Below, piece after piece: positions 22,024 to 33,629 of a stretch of DNA of 64,000 nucleotides. Source of the DNA: Cerrena zonata (Eukaryota > Basidiomycota > Agaricomycetes > Polyporales > Cerrenaceae); NCBI GenBank assembly GCA_038087015.1, contig JASBNA010000044.1, positions 186,001 to 250,000 of the forward strand. The letters run 5' to 3'. The translations under genes and the position numbers were made by a program. The notes beneath the pieces were generated by a model that worked only from the letters and a program-made list of their open reading frames with translations, searched no databases and had not been told where the DNA came from. Numbering within the stretch: position 1 is the first letter of the stretch; each line of letters starts with the position of its first letter.

Positions 22024-22029
22024 CACGTG
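22024..22029. promoter_or_regulatory. CACGTG E-box
   Basis: This is the second E-box in the RHO2-CSC1 spacer, 204 bp from the first, in the context GTCACGTGCAC. It is about 690 bp upstream of the CSC1-like ATG, or about 120 bp upstream of the small frame at 22145. Confidence 0.35.
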
Positions 22030-22144
22030 CACGACCCCCCTAACATTTCAATCTCATCTCCTGCCAAAGAAGCAGAAAGTAAACAACAAAAAGAAAAAAC
22101 TGGTATAAGGCTGAAGCAAATTCTTACCTAAGCTCACAGGCTAC

Positions 22145-22258
22145 ATGAAACAGTTTCACAAAGAATCCCAGAGATATTGCAAACGGTTGGCACTACTGGT
22201 AGTTATACTGGCTTCAACCGCTGGATATTATGGGATATCTGGGTGGCTGCTGATTTAG
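22145..22258 (+). CDS. Possible 37-residue single-span membrane microprotein
   Basis: An ATG-started frame encodes 37 residues: a basic, polar start (MKQFHKESQRYCKR) followed by a hydrophobic helix (LALLVVILASTAGYYGISGWLLI) and a stop. The basic-then-hydrophobic layout fits a small tail or signal-anchored protein, and a CACGTG box lies about 120 bp upstream. I recognise no homologue, and a frame of this length can occur by chance. Confidence 0.25.
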   Translation: MKQFHKESQRYCKRLALLVVILASTAGYYGISGWLLI

Positions 22259-22716
22259 TACCGGAGTAGAAAAAAATTGCCAAAAGTGAAAAATTTATTA
22301 GATCCTTTTGCTTGAATGCTTAGCGTATTTGAAGCACTTGATACAAAAATAGTATAAAGCTGCTCAAGCTTTATGTAAGTTTCATTTGACCTAATCTTTT
22401 TTCGCTTTAACCAAGCGTACATTATATAAAATTTTCCAATTCACCCAAGCAGTTAAGGTAATTGGTTCTAGGTCTATCTCTTTGTTTGGCCCTGGGCTCT
22501 TTCTTTGTTTTGAGAGATTGAACTGTTTGTTGATCGGTTTGTCATTTCTTTTTCTGTAACTCTTCTGTGCTTGTATATTTTGGTTTTTTTTTTTTTTTTT
22601 TTTTTTTGGTAGGGAAATCTTGCTTTGATTGTCGAATATTTTCATTTCATTTTTCTTTCTCTTGACTTTCTTCTTACTTGTTTTCTTTCTAAACTTCAAA
22701 ACTATAGTGATTAAAG

Positions 22717-25354
22717 ATGGCTGCTTCTGCTGCCGGTACTTCTACCTCCACTGTTATTTCAACGTTGGTGGCCAATTTAATTCTTTGTGGATGTTTTGTT
22801 ACTTGTTTTCTTATTCTTAGATTAAAATTTAAACGTATTTATTCTCCAAAATCATCATTTGATTTGGTTGATGATGAAAAAAAACCAGATCCTTTGCCAA
22901 AAGATCCTTTTAGTTGGATTTATATCTTATTAACTAAACCTCATTCTTTTATTATTAGACAATGTGGGTTAGATGGTTACTTTTTCCTTCGTTATATACT
23001 TGTTTTTGCCGTTTTTTTCATGTTTGGTCTTCTTACTTGGATTATTCTTTTGCCAATCAATGCTGCCAATGGTAACGGGAATACTGGTCTCGATCAATTA
23101 TCAATTTCAAACGTTAAACATCAACAACGTTATTATGCTCATGTTTTCGTTGGTTGGGCCTTTTATGGATCTTTGATTTACATCATTTACCGTGAATTGT
23201 TTTTCTTCAATTCTTTTAGAACTGCAGTTTTATCCAGTCCTCGTTATGCTAAGCAATTGGCTTCAAGAACAATCTTATTCCAAAGTGTTCCAGATTCCTT
23301 TTTGGATGAAAAACAATTTTTCAAATTATTTAATGGGGTTAAACGTATCTATGTTGCTCGTACTGCTCGTAAATTAGAAGCTAAAGTTAAGCAAAGAGAA
23401 AGTTTGGCTTTACAATTGGAAAAAGCTGAACACCAACTTTTAACTAAAGCTGTTCAATTCAAATTGAAAGCCGAAAAGAAAAATATCACCATTGAAAACC
23501 CTGATGATATCAACTCTTATGTTCCTGAAGATAAACGTCCTAGACAAAAAGAAGGTGGGTTTTTCTCCAAAAAAATTGATACTATTAACTATTTACGTGA
23601 AGAAATTCCAAAAATTGATGCTGAAGTTAAGGATTTACAAAAAAAATACCGTAGAGAAAAACCAAAGAATTCAATCTTTGTTGAGTTTGAAAATCAATAC
23701 GTTGCTCAATTGGCTTTCCAATCTACTGTTGCTCATAATCCAATGAGATTAGGTCCAGTTTATACTGGGTTGGCTCCTGGCGATATTCAATGGTCTAATT
23801 TACGTCTTTTCTGGTGGGAACGTATTACCAGAAGATTTATTGCTGCTTCTGCAGTTACTGCTTTAGTTATCTTCTGGGCTATTCCAGTTGCTTTTGTTGG
23901 GGTTATTTCAAACATCACTTATTTAACTAATAAATTACCTTGGTTGAAATGGATCTTAAATATGCCCCATCAATTATTAGGTATCATTACTGGTTTATTA
24001 CCAACCATTATGTTAGCTCTTTTAATGGCTCTTTTACCAATTTTCATTAGAGGTATGGCCAAAGTTGCCTGGTTGTGTTTCTGTTCAACAAATTGAATTA
24101 TATACTCAAACTGCTTATTTTGCCTTCCTTATTATTAATGGGTTTTTAGTTACTACTATTTCTTCATCTGCATCATCAACTGTTACTCAAATTATTCAAG
24201 AACCTCAAGATGCAATGACTTTATTAGCTTCTAATTTACCAAAAGCTTCTAATTTCTATATTTCTTATCTTATTTTACAAGGTTTATCAGTGGCTGGTGG
24301 TTCTCTTTTCCAAGTTGTTGGATTATTCTTATACTATATCATGGGTACCCTTTTTGATAAAACTTTACGTAAGAAATGGGGTCGTTTCTCTGGTTTAGGT
24401 GTTATGGCTTGGGGTACTTCATTCCCAGTTTTCACTAATTTGGTTTGTATTACTTTAGCCTATTCAATCATTTCTCCAATGATTTTATTATTTGCAACTG
24501 TTGCATTCTACCTTATTTACATTGCTTATTGTCATAATTTAACTTATGTCTTTGTTGAAGGTTCTGATTCTCGTGGTGCTCATTATCCTCGTGCATTATT
24601 TCAAACTTTTACTGGTATCTATTTAGGTCAAGTTTGTTTACTTGGTTTATTTGCTGTTGGTAAAGGTTGGGGTCCAATTGTATTACAAGTCATTGCTCTT
24701 TGTTTTACAATCTTCTGTCATCTTAATTTAAATGAAGCATTTGATCATTTATTAAAAGTTGTTCCAATTGATGTTATGAAACCATTAGATGGTGTTAGTG
24801 AAACTAGTTCATTCTGGGGCCCAACTGATTATAATGAAAAAATTTTAGAAAGAAAACGTAGAAAAGACTTACGTAAACTGAAATTATCTGGTGATAAAAA
24901 AGCTGAATATGAAAAATTAACTGATGATTTAGAAAAAGACGAAATTGCTCAAGAGAAAGTTAAAAAAGATTTATTAAGTCCAGATATTGAATATAATTCA
25001 ACTGAGACTACGAATACTTTGGTTCCTTTATTAGCAGATCGTGACTTTAAAAGTACCGAAAATGATAACCCATTTGTGAGGTTCTTCAGACCAGATGTTT
25101 ACTTAAATTATAGACATGTTAAACAATGGTTACCTGCAATCTATAACACTGAAACCGAAATCGTTGATGATAGACATGCTTTTGATGCTCCTATTGTTTC
25201 TGATCAATTACTCAAGTTATGGATTCCTGCTGATCCAATGGGTTTCTCCAAAAAAGAAATTGAAGCAAATGCTAAAATCATTGAAACCACTGATGAAAAT
25301 GGTTCTTTCAACAAAAAGGGTAAACCAATATATACCGGTCCTCCACCATTTTAA
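22717..25354 (+). CDS. CSC1/OSCA (DUF221) family channel-like protein, Rsn1/Phm7 type, one apparent frameshift
   Basis: Two frames form one 878-residue protein if one surplus base at ~24068-24070 (GCCTGG) is ignored. The family includes calcium-permeable, osmosensitive OSCA/TMEM63 channels and the yeast proteins Csc1, Phm7 and Rsn1. N-terminal part: a span at ~17-38, YSPKSS, PFSWIYILLTKPHSFIIRQCGLDGYFFLRY, KHQQRYYAHVFVGW, a cytosolic loop with SRTILFQSVPDSF and an RNA-recognition-like fold region (~190-340). After the break: QQIELYTQTAYFAF, SSASSTVTQIIQEPQDAMTLLASNLPKASNFYISYLIL, RALFQTFTGIYLGQVCLLGLF and a tail with DPMGFSKKEIEAN. The exact paralogue is uncertain. The break lies between spans in a conserved stretch, so an indel error is more likely than decay. 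Confidence 0.85.
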
Positions 25355-25746
25355 ACTACGATGTCTCTCATCTAATACCCTAACTTTTTAATATTCTTCA
25401 CTTGTGTTTTATATATTGTTTGATACCAATTCATTTTTGTTAACTTGAAAGTCTTTTCTTAATATCTATTCTTTTTCTTTGATTTTTGATTTCTACGTTC
25501 TGTTTTGGTCTTGCTTTTACTAGTTTTCTGTATAGTTGTTTTTTATCATCTCTACAACTTGTTATTCAAGTTCTAATCTAATATCATTCATAATACCGTT
25601 ATACCAGCCAGTAGTTTTACCTCGGGACAGTTTCTCAACCAAAAATCTAACAAAAAAAAAAAAAAAAAACTATCACTTTCACTCACATCTGATAGAGTCG
25701 ATTACCCCATTGCAAGTTGAGATTTGGAGAGATTCTGTTTTTCAAT
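25355..25746. other. Intergenic region upstream of PPA2
   Basis: About 0.4 kb of T-rich sequence between same-strand genes, with a poly-A run near 25650-25669 about 80 bp before the PPA2 ATG. Nothing else is recognised. Confidence 0.5.
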
Positions 25747-26763
25747 ATGATTAAGTCATTGAGGTTTAGCGTGTCACCATTCATCAAAACAGCCATGACC
25801 TGCCAACTGCAATCCCTACTTTCAGCTAGATCAAGGTTGAGCTTGACTCAACAACATATTTGTCCCAATCGTTTAATATCGAGTTCTTCTTCCTTGAAGA
25901 TAGAATCCCGTGATCAAGGAACAAAGTTCACTGGTGATTACAAGAAGTATGCTGTCAGGAATAACCAAGTCATGTCATATTTCCATGACGTACCGCTTGA
26001 TTTGGATTTAGAGTCCAAGACTGCAAACATGATTGTGGAAATACCTCGTTGGACCAACGCCAAATTCGAGATCGATACCAAAGCAGTTGGTAATCCTATT
26101 GTACAAGACACCAAAAAGGGACAAGTAAGATTCGTTAAGAATTTGTTTCCTCACCATGGATATATTCATAATTACGGGGCTTTCCCCCAAACTTGGGAAG
26201 ACCCCAACACTGCCCATGAAGAATTAGGGGATATCTTTGGAGACAACGATCCTTTGGATGTTTGTGAGATTGGGTCTAATATCATTCAAACCGGAGAAGT
26301 GAAAAAAGTTAAAATATTGGGTTCTATAGCCTTGATTGATGATGGGGAGCTTGATTGGAAGGTAATTGTCGTTGACGTTCATGACCCTCTCAGTAATGAA
26401 GTATTGGATATCCATGACGTTTTTGTCAAATGCCCTGGTTTGTTGGAGACCACTAGACAATGGTTCAGAGACTATAAGAAACCTGACGGTAAACCAGCAA
26501 ATAAATTTGCATTCAACGGAGCCTATAAAAACCAAGAGGAAACTTTGGCTATCATACAGGAGTGTAACCGGGCCTGGAGTAAACTTATAAGCGGTGAAGT
26601 CAAAGGAGATGGCTTACCTGTGATTGAAAATTCGACCATTTCCCAACTGCCAGGTTTTCTAGAATCTGGTTTCAATACTGCCAAACTCTTGAACAATCCT
26701 CTTCAACCAGATGCACCAATTCCTAGTGAGATCCACAAGCCTTATTTCTGTACTACTGATTGA
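25747..26763 (+). CDS. PPA2: Mitochondrial inorganic pyrophosphatase Ppa2
   Basis: The ATG at 25747 gives 338 residues; the open frame extends upstream only through non-ATG codons. The first ~50 residues (MIKSLRFSVSPFIKTAM..., Arg/Ser-rich, no acidic residues) look like a mitochondrial presequence, which separates this from cytosolic Ipp1. The catalytic core follows: IPRWTNAKFEI, GYIHNYGAFPQTWEDP, the family signature DNDPLDV (166-172) whose Asp residues bind metal, DDGELDWKVIVVDV and RQWFRDYKKPDGKPANKFAFNG. It hydrolyses pyrophosphate in the mitochondrial matrix and is needed for mitochondrial DNA maintenance and respiration in yeast. The length is normal. Confidence 0.95.
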   Translation: MIKSLRFSVSPFIKTAMTCQLQSLLSARSRLSLTQQHICPNRLISSSSSLKIESRDQGTKFTGDYKKYAVRNNQVMSYFHDVPLDLDLESKTANMIVEIPRWTNAKFEIDTKAVGNPIVQDTKKGQVRFVKNLFPHHGYIHNYGAFPQTWEDPNTAHEELGDIFGDNDPLDVCEIGSNIIQTGEVKKVKILGSIALIDDGELDWKVIVVDVHDPLSNEVLDIHDVFVKCPGLLETTRQWFRDYKKPDGKPANKFAFNGAYKNQEETLAIIQECNRAWSKLISGEVKGDGLPVIENSTISQLPGFLESGFNTAKLLNNPLQPDAPIPSEIHKPYFCTTD

Positions 26764-27016
26764 ATATTCGTATAGCTTTAGAAGCATCCGTACATAGATG
26801 TATATACTCGTTTGTCCAGAGACTGCCGGATTAGGAAGTCTACGTTGTAGATCGAGAATTTCGCACTCAAAGAAATGTTTTGGTTTTTTTTTCATTTTTT
26901 CATTTTTGAAGAAGAGAAGAGAAAACGCTAGCGGCTCCATCTTTTATTATAGATCAAGGTGCAATAAGACAACTTGATTGATCAGAGAAGTTCTGTTTGC
27001 AGCCAGCTTGAGGATA

Positions 27017-30000
27017 ATGCCAGGGTCGATTCTTCAATTTGGATCAAAGGCATCCATTGATGCAAAGAATGCAGGCAAAGAGCAACAAACAACAGAAGTA
27101 ATGGCTAATTTAAGGCCAATTCAAACTACTCAATTATGGACTTTCGATAGCGCCTTGAGCTTGTTGAGATCTTTCTGCGATCCTTATATAGTTGGAGCTT
27201 TGGACCAGTATTTATTGCAGAATAGTGAAGTTTTGTTGAACCCTGCACCATTCTCAAAAACTAAAGAAGAAGAAGCTTATAAAAGAAAAGAATTATCTCT
27301 TCGAAACACCATATATACTGATATAACTGATAGCAATTTGAAAGATGCTGAAAAATTGACTAAATTATTGAATTTGGATAATAAAGAAGTATTAAGAATT
27401 ATCAGACAAACTTGCATTAAGACCCCAGAAAGAAAGTTGACAAATTATGAAAAGTTTAGATCAAAATTACCCGATGACCGTGAAAAGTACTTGGAAGAAG
27501 AAAGATTGTTATTATATACCAGCAAAATCTTAAAGGAAAGAAGAACTGTTCTTCGATTGGTCATTGAATTATTGAATAATAAACTTAACCCTAATGTCTC
27601 TTCGATTGTTCAAAACTTGGGTAAAGATATTATACTTTCTGACTCTTATATCGAAAAATTGATTTCCAGTTTATCTTCGTCGGTAGAGTCAATAATTAAT
27701 AAAAGCTACTTGACTGGAATATCTTCCGAATTAGATGATACTATTTATACTGAAACTATATTATTTATTATTGAATCATTAAAAGTTTTAGTTGAACTAT
27801 TGATTTCCAATAATTTGAAGAAAGAAATCGTTTTCAAATGGTTTGAGTTTATGAACTCAACCAACTTTTTATTGTCATTAGGCCCTCATATTTCCTTCAC
27901 AGAATCATTTGCATTAATACAGGGTATTGTTACCGTGTTAACTATTCAGGTTCTTGACATTGACAACGATCTTGATACTTCAGATTTAATTTCGTACCTT
28001 AATGATGGATCAACTTTCAAGTTTATTAATGAAGTGATTTTGGATTCTGAAAATTCAAATACTATCTTATTATTTACTTGGGGAATAATCTTATTAAAGA
28101 AAAAAATTATTTTAGAAGACGCTTTGGAAAATAATAATAAATCGTCAACATCCTTCATCGAACAGATTTCACTCGAGAACATCAATTTATCAATTAACCA
28201 TTTAAGTAATCGTGTTTCTACTGTCGATGTTTTCAGCAACTTATCAAAACTCGATGATTTATTGAAATTCGACAATATATATGCATCAATATTATCTACC
28301 CTTATTTTATCGATTTTACCTTTGGTGTCTGCCACTCCAGATATTTGCTCCACCATTTCACAAATTTTGAGAAATGCTCCAAATAGTATGATTCAAAGAT
28401 TTTTCGATAATGAAGCTGCTGAAAGTATTATTATTTTGTCAAGAGCAAAGTTTCCTATATTATTATCTCCATATTTAAGAATTGCATCAATTAATGGTAA
28501 TTTTGCGTTTCATGAGTTTCAAGAATTAAGATCATATATTTCATTATTCAATAAAAGTGAATTTAATAGTCTTTACGATATCGATAGTGATAATACTGAC
28601 TTGATAAAGTTAAACAAATCCATTGATCTTTTCCCACCTTCGAAGTCAATCAAAAATTATCTTTGGTTCTTAATAAGGATACCAAAGGTAAATTATTACC
28701 AGCAGGTAATCAAGATCAAGTTTTGGTTACTTTCTTATATAACTTTAATGGTTGGGCTTTCTTGGGACGTGTTTTACAGAATGTATCTAAAATTTTCGAT
28801 AATTCCGATAAAGAAAAGGTTGATTTCATCACCGATATATTGACTTTGCTTAATAAAGTTGTTGAAGACAATTCACCAGATGAAGCGAAATTGGCTTTTG
28901 AAGCTATGTCTGCTTTCACTGATGATTCAGACATCATCGAGGTAATTATTAGATTATTCGAGCAAGCTTTGCACTCTCGTAATATTGACATGTTAGAACC
29001 TCTAATCACTCTTTTGAGTAATGTCATGCCATTTTTATCCTATAGAATATGGCCATGCTTGTCAAAATCGTCTTTATTATCTGATAATGGTAAAGAAGGA
29101 TTTGCTGCAACTATTTTTGGTGCAATTGAAATGGTTAAAGGTGATTATAAGTTTACCACTGGTTTAATAAGATTAGTGGACGCTCTTGTTCAAAACTGTT
29201 TGTCTCTTGATGAGGACTACCCTATAAAGTCTAAAAGTGCTGTTTTATCTAGATTCGTGGGTCACTTGATTTTGGTTTTTGAAAGTTTCATTCATTGCCG
29301 CTTCAATGAAGGTTATCAAAAGTTAGAAGTAGGTGTATTGATCTTGGATATTTTCTCTAATATCTTAATCAATGTCTATGGTATTGACGAAGAATCTGCT
29401 CCTAATGAAAAAGTAACAAAAGTTTTCGCTGATGCATCAATGAAAATTCTTGACTCATTTTTGGTTACCAACTCCGATTACTCCAGATCCTCTTTCCCAA
29501 TCATATCAATGATTGATTCCATTACAAAAAATTCCAATGTATACGAATTATGTGATATTTCCGGATTTTGGTACGAAACTTGGATTCATCGTGGACTCAC
29601 TTTTGCTCAACAAATCATAACTATAAGATCGGCATTGGGCTACTTCCCGTCTACTTTTGAAAAAGATTTATTTTCTAAGTTACCTTTGTTAGTTACAGCA
29701 TACGCCCAACGTGAAAGCTTGAGGAAAAATGTATTAGACTTGATAATTGCTTTAACTACTGGTAAATGGGAACACGAACCAATTCCATCTTTGCTTTCCC
29801 ATTTAGGGCGTGATCACGCACAGATCTTGTTGCATTCTTTGGCCTCTGATCTTGATAATGTTTTCGATGACTACAAAATGAAGATTTCATTATACGACTT
29901 TATTTGCGCAGTCATGGATGGTAATCAAGAAGGTCTCTCGGTACTTTTCATAAGTGGTAGAGATGTTTTTGGAGAATTTACAAATAATGGTAAAAAAGAT

Positions 30001-31993
30001 AAAGAAGATGTCAAGCCCATTTCTTTGTTGAATACGTTGAAGAAAAACGTAAATGACATGAAATATTATCCTACTGATGTTAGTCTACATCTTGTTGATG
30101 CTATTGCTTTGGCTTTTAACTCTTGGACCACCGTAAGAGAAAGCGAGAACGACGTTGAGTTCATCAAAGAATTGATAGATAGAAGCAAAAGGACCACCAA
30201 TAAAGCGTTGGATCTGCCTGAAGGATACAGGTCCTTTTGTTATAACTTGAAATTAATCTCAAAGATTACAGAAATCCTTTCTTTATTCTTATTTACAACA
30301 AAGAACGATAAATGCAAAAATCTTATCATAGAATACATCACTTCCAATGAATTCATTGATTCTTTGGAAGACCGTTTCTCCATTAGCGATTACCAGCCAG
30401 CATTACATTTACATGCCCAGGAATCATTTGAAAATACATTTTCTGGATTACGTCTTTCTCAATTTACAGCTGCTCTACCGAAGAGAAACAGACTTGGACT
30501 TCATGACATTTATAATTTCAATTTGATGCAAAGACTTTTTGCTGAGAAAAAAGATTGGCCTTTGATGAGAGATCAATTAATTGCTTCAAGTCTTAATTTA
30601 CAGTATATGAATGCCCAAATTGCCGTTGCTAAATCATCAGGTGCTCTACTTACTGCTTTTTGTAAAAAGGCTCCAGGTCAATTGAAACCGGGCCATTTGA
30701 AGTTTGTCTCCAACTTATTATCAATCAATGTTACTGAAGGTATCCCAGCGGAATTTTTCCGTGAAATTTATCAAGAACGTATTGAAACGGCATTTTACCT
30801 ATTATACAGCATCCATAATGTTCCCGAAATCAAGAAAGATCCAACAGATGTATTTGAGATTATAAAATGTCTTTCCGAATTGTTGTCTTCATCCACAATG
30901 GATTTTTTGAATAAATTGACAGGCGAATCAGTCTCTTATAAGTCATTACTTCGAATGGTTTACATCTCATTGAATTTGATTAAAAATGAATTCACTTTGA
31001 TTATTGAATATTTTAGTGTGTTCCATGACTTATTTGGCCTTTTGATCACTAAAGGTACCAGAAATATCTTGATTGATCTACAAAATGATGTCTATCTCTC
31101 TCGTACCAATAAGAATCATATTTCTCATAAGTTGGGACACAGACTCGATGATTTACAATTGTTATTTTCGATTTTGAAGGTGTTCATGAGCTTGAAATCA
31201 AGTCCATCTTTGCAAAATTCCATGGCATCCCTAGTCATCGAAAACGGAACAATTAAGTCATTGCTTAATCTTTATTCATTTTCTCACTTGATTGAAGTTA
31301 ACAATGAACATATTTTTGCACAGTTGAGTTTGATGTTTATTCAACAATTATTGACTGTTGATATTATTGCTGAACACTTTGTTTCAACTGGCCTTTTAGT
31401 TGTGCTTGTTCAAAGCTCTATTTCACAACCAATAAAAAATGGGGGTATAAGTATTTCAAATGCTCCTCAGTATCATAGGATATGGACAAACGGTATACTC
31501 CCAACTTACATAACCATATTGGCAAAATTGGGGCCAAAAGTTATCCTTGAGTTATGTTTAGCTTTACAAGCCTTTGGCAAGCAAATTGAGTTTTGTATTG
31601 AAAGCTGGGCAAAAGATTCATCTTCCATAAGTATAAGTTCTGCTTTAGTTGCGGAAACTAGCCAGATCTTGCTCGTCTTCCAAATGCTAAAATCATCAAA
31701 CTTTAAGAATACTTAGAAACTCTCCAGGATAGACTTCCTGGTATAAATTCATCTGGTCAAAATTCTGTGGATATGCCCATTTTACCAGGTTTAGACACCG
31801 AAGCCAAAAGAGATGATTTTGTCGACTGCATCAATAACTTAATCAAACATCCTAAGTTCTTGTCATCTAGAATCGTCCAAGTTCAATTGAAGAAGTTCAA
31901 ATCATTGAAAAGGGGGACGTTCTGTTCTCAAGATTGGCTAAAGTAATTGTTGAAGAAATCCGTGAATTAAAGGAGTTTTTCGGCACCGATTAG
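27017..31993 (+). CDS. NUP188: Inner-ring nucleoporin Nup188, three apparent frameshifts
   Basis: Three frames in series, with breaks near 28657-28663, 31704-31708 and 31878-31883 (each fits one missing base), give about 1,659 residues, almost the same as S. cerevisiae Nup188 (1,655). I place the start at ATG 27017 (MPGSILQFG); the frame upstream has no ATG. The protein is an all-helical solenoid. A small beta-rich insert (GNQDQVLVTFLYNFNGWAFLGR) after the first break matches the SH3-like domain of Nup188, and APQYHRIWTNGILPTYITIL near the C-terminus is typical of the Nup188 tail. The last part, in two short frames, reads through SRLAKVIVEEIRELKEFFG to a TAG at 31991. Nup188 pairs with Nic96 in the pore inner ring. 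Nup192 is the alternative family; the tail motif argues against it. Confidence 0.8.
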
Positions 31994-32083
31994 CTATCCC
32001 AAACACCTACCCTTGTATACTATATAATTTAGAATTCACATTTCGTTATCTATCTTCAATCTGTAGCTGTTACTTTCGTATTG

Positions 32084-32090
32084 TCGTATA
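32084..32090 (+). promoter_or_regulatory. Sterol response element core TCGTATA upstream of ERG12
   Basis: TCGTATA followed by AA is the core bound by the sterol regulators Upc2/Ecm22. It lies 108 bp before the ERG12 ATG, a usual distance for such sites. A near-match (TTCGTATTG) sits just upstream. The role is inferred from motif and position. Confidence 0.55.
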
Positions 32091-32197
32091 AATTTTTCAA
32101 GTTTTTCAGTTGACGCGGTCTCTCATAAAAGTAACAAATATCGTTCACTTTCAACAACCATACCTCCCATAATTTCCACAACAACATACTTCTAGGA

Positions 32198-33499
32198 ATG
32201 TCAACAAAGCCCTTTTTCGTTAGCTCTCCAGGGAAGGTCATTCTATTTGGAGAGCATTCTGCTGTGTATTCCAAGCCTGCTATTGCCGCTGCATTAGATT
32301 TGAGAGCATATCTTCTTGTCAAACCAAGTGAAGATCCGAATATCATAAGGCTTGACTTCCCAGATATTGGGTTATCACACTCGTGGAACAAGAATGATAT
32401 TCCATGGACAAAAATAAAGGAATACGTTCAAGCTAAAGAGGGAAAGCCCCAAATTTCTGAAGAACTTATTCCTGAAATAATTGATCTTTTGAGTGACAAT
32501 TTAAGTGATTTATCTTCTAGTTTGCATTATGTCACCTGTCACTGTTTCTTATATTTGTATTCAATCCTTTGTACTGCAGATGTTCCTGGGATGCTCTATA
32601 GTGTCAGATCAACTTTACCTATTGGTGCTGGTTTAGGTTCGTCTGCTGCAATTGCCGTGTGTTTAGCATCAGCGATGTCTATACTCGGCGGGCATGTAGC
32701 TAAAGCATCGGTTGATTATGATGCTAAATCTACTTCCAAGAACCATGAAGATGAGGAATTCATAGATAAATGGTCACTAATGGGGGAAAAATGTTTCCAT
32801 GGTAACCCTTCAGGTATCGACAACGCTGTTGCAACTCATGGTGGTGCAGTTATGTTTCAAAGAATGAAAAACCCTGCTGCTCCATCAGTCCGTACAAACA
32901 TGAGAAACTTCCCACCTATCAGCTTACTTCTTACTAATACTAAAATACCCCGTAGTACGGCTGCTTTGGTAGCCGGTGTTTCAGCACTTAATACAAAGTA
33001 CAGCAAGACTAGTGCATCTATTTTGGATGCTATGGAACATTTGGCAAATGAGGCATATCAGGTGATGGTGAAACCTTTCTTTGGCCCTGAAGAAACAAGA
33101 ACATTAAGGGAATTAACTGAAATCAATCACGGTCTCTTAGTTGCCTTGGGTGTCTCTCATCCATCGCTCGAAAAAATTAAGATAATAGGTGACAGTCATA
33201 GAATTGGTGCTACAAAACTTACCGGGGCAGGTGGGGGAGGATGTGCCATCACCTTATTGAATGAGAATGTGTCCAAAGCAGAACTTGACAATTCTCTTGA
33301 AGAATTTGAAGCTAACGGTTTCGAAACTTACAGAACTTCTTTAGGAGGTAAAGGGGTTGGGGCATTATATTATGAAAATGTTCAAGAAGACAAGAGAGAA
33401 GAAGTTTTCTCTGAGATTGCTTTTACCAAGTTCAAGGATAGAGAAGAAATAATACAAGCCTTGGGTGTTCAAAATGTTAGTGGGTGGAAGTTTTGGTAA
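32198..33499 (+). CDS. ERG12: Mevalonate kinase Erg12
   Basis: This 433-residue GHMP kinase phosphorylates mevalonate to 5-phosphomevalonate in the pathway to sterols, dolichol and prenyl groups. Motifs: SSPGKVILFGEHSAVYSKPAIAAAL at the N-terminus, the ATP-binding PIGAGLGSSAAIAV (~147), HGNPSGIDNAVATHGG with the catalytic Asp (~207) and the C-terminal KLTGAGGGGCAITL (~345). The length equals the family norm (443 in S. cerevisiae). A sterol response element core lies about 110 bp upstream, consistent with Upc2-type control. The gene converges on FSF1 with 130 bp between stops. Confidence 0.97.
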   Translation: MSTKPFFVSSPGKVILFGEHSAVYSKPAIAAALDLRAYLLVKPSEDPNIIRLDFPDIGLSHSWNKNDIPWTKIKEYVQAKEGKPQISEELIPEIIDLLSDNLSDLSSSLHYVTCHCFLYLYSILCTADVPGMLYSVRSTLPIGAGLGSSAAIAVCLASAMSILGGHVAKASVDYDAKSTSKNHEDEEFIDKWSLMGEKCFHGNPSGIDNAVATHGGAVMFQRMKNPAAPSVRTNMRNFPPISLLLTNTKIPRSTAALVAGVSALNTKYSKTSASILDAMEHLANEAYQVMVKPFFGPEETRTLRELTEINHGLLVALGVSHPSLEKIKIIGDSHRIGATKLTGAGGGGCAITLLNENVSKAELDNSLEEFEANGFETYRTSLGGKGVGALYYENVQEDKREEVFSEIAFTKFKDREEIIQALGVQNVSGWKFW

Positions 33500-33629
33500 T
33501 CCAAGTTTGTAAATTTACTTGAATAATTAGCATTTATTCTTTCTTTAAAATTAATAGAAAACTACAGCATGTATTGTGAAGTAAAACAGCGAAATTGTAT
33601 TCTATATATAACTATTTACAAACTTAAAC

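Larger units (their letters stand above)
21709..22716. other. Intergenic region with two CACGTG E-boxes
   Basis: This 1.0-kb spacer precedes the CSC1-like gene. The first half (21740-22060) has more G+C than its surroundings and contains two CACGTG hexamers. An ATG frame of 99 codons (21747 on) runs through it but has no recognisable content. A 37-codon frame with a hydrophobic helix lies at 22145-22258. A poly-T tract of about 24 occupies ~22582-22606. Confidence 0.5.

Noticed and set aside
21747..22043. A 99-codon ATG-started frame right after RHO2
   Set aside because: No recognisable domain, irregular codon use and overlap with E-boxes; it looks like chance openness of a GC-richer spacer.
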